A stretch of 36,721 nt of DNA from Branchiostoma floridae (Eukaryota > Chordata > Leptocardii > Amphioxiformes > Branchiostomatidae). The notes under the pieces were generated by a model. That model did not search any database and was not told where the DNA came from. It saw only the letters and a program-made list of their open reading frames with translations. The stretch lies in NCBI RefSeq assembly GCF_000003815.2, contig NC_049992.1, positions 8,702,660 to 8,739,380 of the forward strand, read 5' to 3'. Positions 21,928 through 32,800 of this stretch are shown here, piece after piece. Every line of letters begins with the position of its first letter. The first letter of the stretch is position 1. The position numbers and the translations under genes are program-made.

Positions 21928-24900
21928 ATGGAGAAACGGGACAGAGAGACGCTTAGAAGGAACAGGGTGTTCCTGTTGGACAACATTGATTCTTTTGACC
22001 GACTGCTATCGGAGTTACTAGCAGCGGAAATGCCTATTGTAAACGAAGGTATGGTGGACTCCATACAGGTAAGCGTCAATCACTTGTGATAAATAACATC
22101 GTGAAAACAAAATTTAATACCGCAACTTAACATAATATCAAAAACAATATGATTATAAAACTAAAGTGTCAGTTAAGGTTCCAGATGACACACTCTTTGA
22201 CCGTCATTTAGTATGTACAAAAGTCCCTAGTGTTGGTTAGTGACCAACGCATCACTGTAATGTTTGTGATATTTTGCCACTTTTGAACAAGTGCAACTGT
22301 CGGGGTAGAACACGATACATTACAGGCAGTGATGTAGCTCATGTCAGTTTTACATTTCTGTTTCAGAGGAAGTGCTTCAATAGTACTGCTAAAAGTAGCA
22401 TTGATTTAGCGTAGCTTTATACATGTACATTACTGTAGTAACTTTAACTATTCAATTAACTTTCCATATGATATCACAGACACAGGGCTTTTCCTAGTTT
22501 TACCATTGTCAGTGTTTTCTCTTACTCTCAGAGTTACCCTAATTGCAACCCCTTTCCAATACTTGCATAGAAATGACCCCCTTCGGTCAGTAGTGACCAC
22601 GACTTTTTTTCCGTTTATGATTACCGTAATCAGAGTAACCCTACAAAAGAACGGCGGATCGGCGCACTTTTGGACCTCCTGCCCAGACGAGGCCCGACAG
22701 CGTTCACGACTTTCTGCTCCGTTCTGCGCAGAACGGACCAAGGCTTCATCGCTGATAAGCTGGAAGGTGTGACTAGTGTGGAGGCGAAAATGGGACGCCT
22801 GACAGTGAGTGTTCCACCAGGTAGGTACCAGCGAACGACAGTTGATCTTAAGAGACTAGATTTCATTTACAAGACTAGAACAATTTGCCCGAAAGATCAC
22901 CCGACTACCTACGAGGTCCAGTTACCCAATGAAAGAAAAAAATCATGATCATCATGATACCATTACTTTTTTCTAGACTCACTTTTAATTGTGTTCATTT
23001 TCTAGAACAGTGGTAGCATATGAATTCCGTTGATAAAGTAAAGGCATCAACTGTACATGCTTGTATCAAACGTATATTTGCAGAGGAAGATCATGAAAAG
23101 GTAGATACCATACCTCTGGACGACACGAAAGGTCACATTTCAGTCGTGGTGAAGCATTGCACGGCTGACTTCTTCCAGCAAACAATGGTGAAACACAAGG
23201 TAACAGTAACATTAATCTCCCACACTTAACGTTATGTCGTCTTCCTTCCAACGTTCATCTCAGTTGTGATTTTCAATGTGAGAAGTTACACAAAATTCGA
23301 TTAAGAAAGCAGTTAGGGTTATCCTTTTTTCTTTCCTTCTAGAGTTATCCCTTTGTTGTTTAAAATGTTGACCAAAACAATGAAAACAGTGAAAAACCTC
23401 TCTTGTCTAGTTTTCTTAATTTTTTTGTCATACCCCAATTAAAAACGGGATATAAAGTACGAAAGTTATCAATATTTACCTCTCTCCAGCCATACAAGAT
23501 GACAGCTTCACCACGAGGCCTTGCTCTCATCCTCAGTAACATCGGATTTGGTCAGGAAAGTGGATTTCAAGACAGAGCCGGGGGAGAGATTGACCTTGAG
23601 AATGCAAAAAATCTACTCGGTGGCCTCGGATTCAAAATATTCTCAGAGGAAAATAAATGTGCAGAGGTACGTATAAAGATGCGATGGATTACTGAAAGAA
23701 CCAGATGTGTAACACGTTAACTATAATTTGACTCGCTCCATTACCCATAGTATGGAACACGACATGTTATCAGGAAACCGAGTGACCAACTGTTTTTAGC
23801 ATTCAGTCTTATTTCTACCTCAGCAATTAGTTTTCTTTTTCAACTTTTAATCGTTGACATGTATTTTTTTAGGATATGTTTTCGATTCTGAAAAACTTCG
23901 CCGCCAAAGAAGAACACAAGGCAGCTGACGCCTGTATCGTCGTCCTGATGTCCCATGGTGCACTGGGCCAAATCTACGGTACGGACGGGAAGCCTGTCAA
24001 GTACAACGACATCTTTGAGGTGTTCAACAACAATAACTGCCCCAATCTACAGGGAAAACCAAAGTTATTCTTCATCCAAGCCTGTCGAGGAGGTGAGATG
24101 ATGACCATTACTCTATTGAAAATGAGAAGACCCAGCACCCAAAAGACTAAAGTACGTATAGTCTTCCAGACATTCATAAAAAATCATATCCATCGGAGTA
24201 CAAATCATTTGAAATACAGGCTAATTTACATGTGTTTCATCGGATGAAGCTACCAAACACAATATCAACCGTTTAAATTACAGTGTAAGATACTAAGGAA
24301 GCAAGGAAACTGTGGTTTTAAAAGAAATGAGTGTATTTCCACTTCATAATTTCTATTACCACCAAGTTGCTGGAGGGCATGCAAAATCCAATATGGTAAA
24401 ATAATGATTCACTTTTTCTTGAATTTTATAGCATTCTGAATTCTGTATTTACTAGATTCTATTTTTGCATTGTGCATGTAACGATAATGGTTCGGGAAAT
24501 TGACGGTGATGCATACTCACGTGTGAAAGCAGAAGTAAGATTACATTCTATTATTATAGCCGAGGTTGATAAGGGCACTGATGCGCCGGATTCTGAGGGA
24601 AAGCAGATGCAAGAGCTTCTCGGTCCGTCGTCAAGGGGAACAGACCAGACAGACGCTAAACAACCCTTACCGACTAGATCCGACATGCTGCTCAGCTATG
24701 CCACACAGCAAGGTAAAGAAACCTGTCAAAATGTGAGAACTTATGGTGTAACAAAAATATTTATGAACATGTGTAAAAAAATATCGCAAAATATCAACAT
24801 TTGTTTGACCTCATTTGCTTTCTTCCTATTACTAGTAACTGTTCCTTTTAATCAGCTTATTTTGATTTCTGTTTCTTTAGTTCACATTTGACACTATACA

Positions 24901-25422
24901 TTTGATACCATGCGATCTACACACCACATTTTGATTTTTAAAAGTCAACGAACACTGAGTACTGGCATATGGATACAAGACTATACGAAGAGTAGAAACG
25001 TGGGAATACTTACTTGATTTACTGCACTCCCTAGGCAATGTTTCCTTCAGGAACTCCGAATACGGTAGCTGGTATATCCAGACCATAACCAAAGTCTTCA
25101 TGGAGCATGCGAAAGACAGGGAACTGTCTTCATTGCTCAGGATGGTAAGGTCCTCTGAACAAACAACAATTATAAACTCAATCAGTGAACACTTTCGCCG
25201 TCTGCCAACATTCTGTACATTGTCCAATCCTGTTTCTTTCTCTCTTGTTCCAGACTTTATTTATCAATCATTTTGAATTCACAATTTCAGGTCAACAGAT
25301 TTGTCTCCCAAAAGAGTGCTTCATGTCCGCAGACTCCAGAATACCACGGTGGGAAGGAGTGTTGTGAGTACGTGGACACACTGAGGAATGACTTCTACTT
25401 CTTTCCCGGGACTCATACCTAA
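21928..25422 (+). CDS. CARD-containing initiator-type caspase, eight exons
   Basis: Proposed exons: 21928-22068, 22634-22804, 23017-23199, 23490-23666, 23873-24092, 24560-24712, 25035-25144, 25291-25422. Every junction is GT-AG and phase-consistent, giving 428 residues, close to caspase-9 or caspase-2. Exons 1-2 form a CARD (MEKRDRETLRRNRVFLLDN; GALLDLLPRRGPTAF). The p20 starts near PYKMTASPRGLALIL (substrate Arg174), with catalytic His252 in LMSHGALG and Cys295 in FFIQACRG. The p10 has SYATQQG, GSWYIQT and a C-terminal FYFFPG. DQTD329|A330 between the subunits fits caspase self-cleavage. It is a cytosolic Asp-specific Cys protease, and CARD caspases are activated on adaptor platforms. Exon 3 is uncertain: a stop precedes its only usable acceptor (GGTAG|CAT). 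Exon 2 might instead end at 22820. Orthology to caspase-2 versus caspase-9 is not settled. Confidence 0.9.
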
Positions 25423-27079
25423 TCCTAGAAGTTTAGAAATGTTGTGTTGCAACAGACTTAATGACCAATGATTCATTATTTTCAAAAAAGTGTTCGATGT
25501 GCTTAACCAGTAGCGAAGGTCCGCACTGCAAGACGTAAGAATAGGTCAGTGAGTAGTGCTAAGGAATATGCCAATAAGAAAATATTTCTACTGTACAAAT
25601 GAACCTTGGAATGAAACTGTAAAGAATAGATGACGATGAATTCTATGCCACCTAAAGAAGAAGGAAATTTGAACATAATCTGTGTAACTTAAATTAGTGT
25701 CCGGGGCTAACACAGGCCCGATGTTGGGCGGGCCCTATAACTCATAAGCGAGATTTAATCAGGCTAATTTTGGCACATTGCCCTCATTTTGGAGACGCCA
25801 CTGACGGAAAGCCATTGCAACAATTAGTCTTCGTATGCTTTAACGCATTTTATTGTCCACCTTTTACGTACCTTTAATCGTGATGATAGACTTGGAAGTT
25901 GGAAATTGACTAACTAAGAACGAAGCTGCGTTTAGTATGCCTTTGAATCTCTGAATGTTAACTTCTTTTGAGAATCCTTGGTCAGACACTTCTACATATA
26001 TGTATCTTCATGAGAATGCTTTTACAAGTTTACGTCTTTGTGTTAAATACAAAACTACAATATAAGAAAGTCTTTGTTGAGTGCTTATTACAGGTTTTTG
26101 ATAACAAAACCCTTTGCCTTATTACGTTTTCAGACATAAAAATAATGACGAGAAAGTATGGGGAATGTACATACACACAGAGGCATAAATACAGAACTGA
26201 TACAGAAAATACGAAACAATGATAACTTATACCTGGTAAACTGGATATAAGACAGAAAAGTGCGTAATTGGAGACTTGTAGGAATATGGAAGGCTGCTCC
26301 AGGTATACGTGTGGCAGAGATACATTGAACCTGTCTGGTGTTTGTATCCGGGGATATCTGATAAAAGCCGCGGGTTGTGGAGTTGTAAGCAGTCTGAGGG
26401 GGGAGTCAGAGGAACTTCGGGAAGCAGAGACTGAGAGTGCCCGGCCCGGCTCCCGTCTGCGAGTTGAACGGCATGCCAGTGTCTCGTATGTGATTCTGGG
26501 TCTTGTAGAAATACTTCCTCGCAGCATTCAAAAAACCTGCCACAACACCGCCTTGTTATACCTGGGCGAAGCAAAGTTGTACGCAAACAAACAGACCGAA
26601 AACAACGTCTCCATTTTCATGCAGGTAATTTTAACTTGGGCATTCGCATTAGTTGCCAGACTTTACCGGCAGATTTTTTTTTTTCCTCTTTTTTTTCAAA
26701 TTCCTTCTACTTTCTCCAGCAACTAAAGGAATCAGGTGCAGAGCGAGGTACCTGTGATCTCGGCCCCCGCGATGCCTTTGTCCCCTCTCTGATTGGTCGT
26801 CTCGCCTGAGGCAAGGAGTGACGATTGGTAAACAGTCTCTATAGCAACCGCGTAAGCAGCCGACCTAATGTCGTCTGGCATCTCCGACTGGCTCATTAGG
26901 GACTGCTCACTTCCAGGCCTCGGACGGGTAACAACGTACGTATTGACCGCTTGTAGCAGATGATAGAAGCTGACAAGAGCTTCGCCCCTCTTCTCTGATA
27001 GCCAGACAGCGCTTGCCTGGTTCGACGGCAAGGTGGGTGGGAGATCAAGCAAGACGATCGGTCGCCCCCCTCCCCCTCC
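25423..27079. other. Spacer with ambiguous open frames on both strands
   Basis: After the caspase stop there is no canonical AATAAA nearby. Two uncertain coding candidates follow. On the plus strand, a frame at 26268-26625 ends at ATGCAG|GTAATT and could splice to TTTCTCCAG|CAACTAAAG (26720), stopping at 26810. On the minus strand, a 106-codon frame runs 27052-26732. Neither resembles a known family. The right part may simply be promoter and 5'UTR of the gene starting at 27080. Confidence 0.35.
26792..26828. promoter_or_regulatory. Pair of inverted CCAAT boxes
   Basis: ATTGG occurs at 26792-26796 (CTGATTGGTCG) and 26824-26828 (CGATTGGTAA), 32 bp apart. That spacing and orientation resemble NF-Y sites in TATA-less promoters. 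They lie about 250-290 bp upstream of the ATG at 27080. Assignment to that gene is inference. Confidence 0.35.
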
Positions 27080-27719
27080 ATGGGATGCGGAAGTAGCGTA
27101 CAGGTGACACCAGCTACACCTGTCAAGAGACCCGCGGATGAAAAGCAGACGAAAGCCGTCCGTATCCGGGAGAACGGCAAGCTCAGCTGTCCAGGGGAGT
27201 CCAGCTCAACGTTAGGCGGCGTCGAGCCCTCAAGGGTGACCGAGAACGACCCCGAGAGAGCCTCGGTACAGGAGCCCTTTAAACACGAGCAGGAACAAGG
27301 ACAAGGAAAACCCGAGCAGGAACAGGGACAAGGAAATCAAGAGGAGGAACAGGGACAAGGAAGCGATGGCGACGACCCTCAAGGAAAGACTTCAGAGGAT
27401 CAAGCGACTTTGAAGGAACAGGCTGGATATTTACCAGCATTAAGTCAGAATTCAGAAGAAGACAGTGGAAGGACTAGCCCAGATGGAAGTTGTGATTCTG
27501 AGGCGTTAGACCAAAGTAAGGAGGAAGACAGAACTTACGAACCAAAGAAAGAAGACAACCCATCCGTACAAGGTTCCGCTATTTTTGCAGAGGTAGAGAG
27601 AACTTTAACTACACATGCAGACGACATAACCAGCGGTATCCATGGCGATCACGTTCAGAGGCGCTTACAGTTTGACGAAGCTGATGTTGGAAATTCTGAC
27701 GTCTTCGAGAATACCAAGG
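27080..27719 (+). CDS. Acylation-signal exon, probable N-terminal extension of the actin-like protein
   Basis: This 213-codon open exon ends at ACCAAGG|GTAAGT, a strong donor in phase 1. It begins MGCGSSVQ: Gly2 with Ser6 fits N-myristoylation and Cys3 fits palmitoylation, so the product should sit on membranes. The rest is low-complexity, acidic and rich in Glu, Gln and Ser, with three EQGQG repeats (about residues 70-94), and looks disordered. The next recognised coding exon on this strand, at 29814, starts with two bases completing a split codon and encodes an actin N-terminus with no ATG of its own. The phases match exactly, giving a Gly at the junction. I infer one gene with a 2.1-kb intron. 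Alternatives are a separate gene or unseen small exons between them. The start context has G at +4 but T at -3. Confidence 0.6.
27287..27364 (+). repeat. Coding minisatellite encoding EQGQG repeats
   Basis: Three in-frame units of 27, 27 and 24 bp (starting 27287, 27314, 27341) share GAACAGGGACAAGGAA or close variants. They encode EQEQGQGKP, EQEQGQGNQ and EEEQGQGS. Copy number could vary between alleles. Confidence 0.85.
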
Positions 27720-27948
27720 GTAAGTGTCTTATATAATGTCCTTGGTGTCACCATAGTTAAGACTTTTAGGGTCAAGGTGTTCATTAGGTATGGTGAACGC
27801 AACGTCACTTCGTCTTCGTCCTTTTATTTGTATCATCCCGTGTATTCTTCAATAAAAAATGTACATGAAAATATATGAAAACTTCCACTCATATTTTTTA
27901 TTTCATCTACTCTTCCATTCTTTCACTCTTTCTAGCGTATCACCCCAG

Positions 27949-27950
<2 letters not shown>

Positions 27951-27996
<46 letters not shown>
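27951..27996. repeat. (TC)n microsatellite
   Basis: Uninterrupted TC dinucleotides over about 46 bp, followed by CAGGCACACACACAAC. Confidence 0.95.
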
Positions 27997-27998
<2 letters not shown>

Positions 27999-28828
27999 GC
28001 ACACACACAACACAAGCACACCTTATATGTTAAAAATAAAACGGTGACATTATAACTACGGTTCACTTCCATTCACACTTGGGGAATTGACGCCAATGCG
28101 ACACTTAGAACATGAACAGTTTGAACAGGTTTAAACCGGTTAGACGCCATTAGGCGCCCATAATTCTACCACTTACGTCCAATCAAATACAAGTTAATTA
28201 CTGTGAAACGACAGTGGGACGCAGCCTTTGAGGGTACAAATGTCATTAGAGGACGGATGTACATACATTATGGATGGTTAAAATGCAGGCAATGTTCGCT
28301 TTGCGCCATGCGCCATGGTAGGTTCGAGTACTGTTTTCAACCCACGAGAAGATGAACTTACTTCAAAACGAGTTCGTCAAATAAGTTAATAGAACATTCG
28401 TCAATCAGTGACTCTTTGAAAACACATGAGACACGTACCTCTAAATTCTCGATGTCTGCTCAGTACATCTTGATCACGGAGTAACCTAGTGACGTCATGA
28501 CGCGAGATCAGGAGTAAAAATATGCAATATGTCGGTCAATGCTAACCCGGCACATTCGCATCCAACTTACATGTTGTATAACAGCACTCACCAGTCTGTA
28601 GCTCTCTTTTACTTCATCGTCTTTCCCCTTTCATACGCGCAGGTATTTGGCAGGGGTTTTCCGTACATAAATATAAGCACGTCGTGAAACACAAAACGTT
28701 TGTTCGAAGTTTGTTCCATCAAGCTTCTTTCAATGTATTTTCTTTGTGTCATCATCTAAGCTGGAGACCCACAATGGATCATACAGTAGTATGATTAGGT
28801 AATAAAATGCAGTCATCCTTTATTGAGG

Positions 28829-28927
28829 TAGCCTGGTTACCAGACACCAGATCGATCTCAAAAATATCTCAAAAATATCTATCGATGGATATTTTTGAGA
28901 TCGTGCTGGGGTTTGGTATCCAGGCTA
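28829..28927. repeat. Hairpin element with TAGCCTGG ends and direct-repeat flanks
   Basis: The left arm TAGCCTGGTTACCAGACACC and the right arm GGTTTGGTATCCAGGCTA are reverse complements with a few changes, continuing through GATCTCAAAAATATC and GATATTTTTGAGATC. ATTGAGGTA occurs on both sides (28822-28830 and 28930-28938), a probable target-site duplication. Another TAGCCTGGGTACCAG terminus appears at 36565. Confidence 0.7.
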
Positions 28928-29813
28928 AAATTGAGGTAAAGCATGATGCTTTTTTTCAGGTAGTTAGCAGTAGAGCAACGCGACCACGGTATCGCTCGCG
29001 TTTTTACCAAGCATAGACGGTTACCTCTAGAGTGCAGATTCTAAAGTTATTGCTCTGACGAAGTCTGCTATCTCATCACTACCTTGTATCATTCAGCCTC
29101 ATCTGGTTCCACTGACTTTGATTGAGAGGGTCATCAGAAAACACGGTTGGGCAGAGTGTCTATCTGCCAGCACCGCATTAACTGTTTCTTATCTGTTGAT
29201 CGTTCTCTTTTCCATCTTCGTGAGGGCTGCAGATCAGCCAAGACTGAGTATTCATCTACAAAATAGTTCCCGTTGCCTAGGAACGAATCCTTATCACAGA
29301 ATCGTTTGTTTCGAGCATTTTAAGACGCCCGTCAGACTATCAGAATCGAGACAGTGAAAATGGCGGATTTCGTTTGGTTGAAGGTCGTCCAACGTACATA
29401 ACAGGCAAATTAACATCGATTGTGTACATCTTACCGAGCCCTGGCTAGTGCATGAACTTCTCAGTCAGTGACTGTTGCGATGGACGACCAATTTCGGTAG
29501 CTCTCTGCAGGCTCTGAAACTATATTGCTGGCAAATATTTTATACTAGTATTGGAGTCCTCTGATGTGCCAAAGAGCAGTTACTCAAGAATCTGGATATG
29601 ATTTTGGAAACGGCCAGACGTTTCAGACAACATCCGCGGTCTTTCGTCAGTGACACTGGAGAGGTAGAGACAGTTTTTTGGAGAGCATTTTTTTAATATC
29701 CTAGCTATGAATTGATGTGCAAAAGAGATCTAGTTGGATGGTTCTGACCAGGATTGTATTTAAGACCATTTAAGACCAAATTGCTGACTCGAAGCTGCTG
29801 CATTCCTCTGCAG

Positions 29814-32800
29814 GGCCCGACACCATCCAGCCCCAGGGGTGGGGGCAGACGGGCGGGCGCTGGGACCTGCCTGCCGTCGTGCTGGATTGTGGGACGGACT
29901 CGGTGAAGGCAGGGTTTGCGGGTGAGGACACGCCAAGGGCCGTGTTGCCGACCGTAGTAGGGACACCTAGACATCAGGTGAGAAACTGCAGATAGTACCC
30001 ACTACCCACAGTTCAAAGCCATGTTGTAAATGACATGCTAGACCCAATATGTTGACTTATTCATACCTATACATATTCATATATGTCTGTTCAATTGTAC
30101 TGTAAGTAGTTGTAATACCTTACGAATGTCGCTGTACTTTTGTCGTGTCAATAAAGATTTCTGTCATATTTGGTCCGCTATAACGTTCGATACTAATGTT
30201 TCCTTCGGCCGTCGGGCGATCCGACTCGGGGTTAAGTTGGTACCTCGGGTGATACGGAATACACCATGTGCAGCGTTCATAAGAGATGATAAAAGATGCA
30301 TAGATTTGACGTAGCAGTCAATTGTAAATCCGATCGCCAAACAGTTTATTTTCTGCTCCTAAATTGTGGGTCCAAAAATAAGAGTAACTTTTCTTACAGA
30401 ACGTGTTTATAGGCGCCGACCAGCAGGACTGTTATATCGGCGATGACGCGATGTCGCGACGGGGGATCCTTTCATTACGTCATCCAATCGTCAACCGTTA
30501 CGTCAAAGACTGGGACGACTGGGAAAAGGTAAAGACCAGGTGTAATTTTTTTTCAATTTTCCAGTTTTTTGCAAGAGCTTAAACAGCTTAAATTCAAATG
30601 TGCGTTTTCCAAATTTGCAAATCTTGTGTATTGCTATATGTTGCTACTACTTGTACATTCACTTCAGTGCTTTTTATATTCATTTTTACGAATTTTAGTT
30701 TGACACTGAACAAATTGGTAAATAGAATAAGAATTCCTGCTATAGATTGACGCTTGTTCATCAGTCAATTCCTTCAGTTGCATGTTTCTTTTTCCTTCTT
30801 TTTTCCCTTCCTTCATTTATTCGTTCCATCCTTGCAGGTGATTCATCACGTGATGACGACCACCCTGCGCGCGCAGCCTGACCGTCCCGTGATGCTGATT
30901 GAGCCTGCGCAGAACCCCCTAGCGGACCGGGAGAGGATCGCAGAGGTGAGTTTGTTGTGATGATGTTACAGTGGCGTTGCATAGCACATGAGCCTTATTC
31001 TGCCTCTTTTTGTCTTGAAAAGTTTGGTTCAATTTGGACACTTTGGGGTTAGAAGGAAAAGGTTTAAATTTTTCAGTTTGGCCAAAAACTGTTCATGACT
31101 GAGTCGTGTGTCCTGACATTCACGGTGTTGATGAACATCGCAGAAATAATAAAAAGTCCAAAGAAAAAAAATTTGCTCTCCGTGTCGGGGAATCGAACCC
31201 CGGTCTCCCGCGTGACAGGCGGGGATACTCACCACTATACTAACACGGATTGACATATACCTGCCGTGCCAAATAGCCGCTCCAACTCTGATAGCGTTGG
31301 TAACATGATTTTTGTAAAATGAAAAAAAAATTGGACAGTCATTGATCATTTTATTCCCGGTGAAATATGAGAGAAAATAATAGGGAAAGGTCACTGCTAT
31401 GACCTTATGCATTCCTTTTCGTTATTTTATTCACAAACACCTGATAAAGTCAGTGATCTCCTTTGGGAATGCAAAAAATATAGTCCTCCGTGTCGGGGAA
31501 TCGAACCCCGGTCTCCCGCGTGACAGGCGGGGATACTCACCACTATACTAACACGGATTGACGGAATTTGCCCCTGCGATATATCGGCTCGACGTCTAAG
31601 GGCATTTGTCATTTACTATTGCATTTTCAGCATATCACGAAGAGTACACAGCACACCTATAAGAGTTTGAATTATCCAAGCCAAGTGGTTTGATTAATTC
31701 CTATGCTTTTATACGGACAAAAGTAAACGTCGACGACAAAGGTATTGAACATTAGTTTCTGAAATCTTCTCGTTACAAGAGTACCGCATTAGATATTGAA
31801 TAATGTAAGCGAGGAGAGTGGATGTTTGTTTTGTTTTCGTTATGTTCTTGTCTCCTAAAATTATCTTTAGAAGCTGTGGATGAATTCAGATAGTGTCATG
31901 ATGAGGTTTCTTCGATGCCTTTAATAGTGTAGGTTCGCGCTGTCGCCATGTTTTCTTACTCTCCAAGCAGAGGTTCTGCTCCGGCAGTTTTTGACGCGTT
32001 GAGACGTCTTCGTCCGGCTGACATGATAAAAAACGGTACAAAATAGAAAGACCGACAAAAACGCTTTCAAGCACGCCAAAAGAGAGCCGGACGGAGTCGC
32101 ACCTCTGCTTAGAGAGTAATGTTTTCTCATAGCTGGATTTTCAATGACGAGATATTCAAGATTTAAAGTATATAAAAAGAAAGCTCTCCGTGTCGGGGAA
32201 TCGAACCCCGGTCTCCCGCGTGACAGGCGGGGATACTCACCACTATACTAACACGGATTGGCTTGCAAAGTTGTCGACAAATTTGCCCTGGATATCTAAG
32301 GGCGTCCACAAACATCCCATTGATATCGCATATATTTTTAGCCCAAACAGCTGTTTGCTCGCATGTCCGACGACTTCCGTGATGGAGGCAACCATGTCTA
32401 GGGGGAGGTGCTAAGTACTTTTAAAGCATACGAATAAGTAAAAAAGAATAAATCTTATTGATTTCAAACGAATCTTGAATATCATACAAACTGGTATAAG
32501 AAATTCAAAAGGATGTTTCATTTAAGATTCGTACAAATACTAGATGATACAAAGATGATAAACCTGAGTTCCACGACCACATACCTTCCTCTCCAAATAA
32601 TGGTAGCCTTTACAACTGACGTACCATAAATGTTTCTCATGTTTCCGCGGCAGTACCATAAAAGGCCGCTAGGAGGTCTATAATCGAACTTGTCTATTCT
32701 TTAGCTGATAAATTTCCACGTACCAAATATCGTACAAAGCCATCCACTGACTTCTTGTGTTAAACTATCCACAAACAACCACAACTAACCAAAACGGCAC

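Larger units (their letters stand above)
27720..29813 (+). other. Presumed intron 1 of the actin-like gene
   Basis: Bounded by GTAAGT at 27720 and CATTCCTCTGCAG at 29813. Contents are a pure (TC)n run at 27951-27996 and a hairpin element at 28829-28927. Open frames inside (for example 29118-29357) have no domain resemblance. Confidence 0.5.

Noticed and set aside
24093-24247. Continuation of the caspase frame past QACRGG
   Set aside because: This is intron read-through. The donor GTGAGA at 24093 joins in phase to the exon at 24560, which continues the caspase fold.
31029-31612. Minus-strand frames sharing a [19 protein letters not shown]-like segment at two places
   Set aside because: The shared peptide is the translation of the identical tRNA-Asp genes, not a protein domain.
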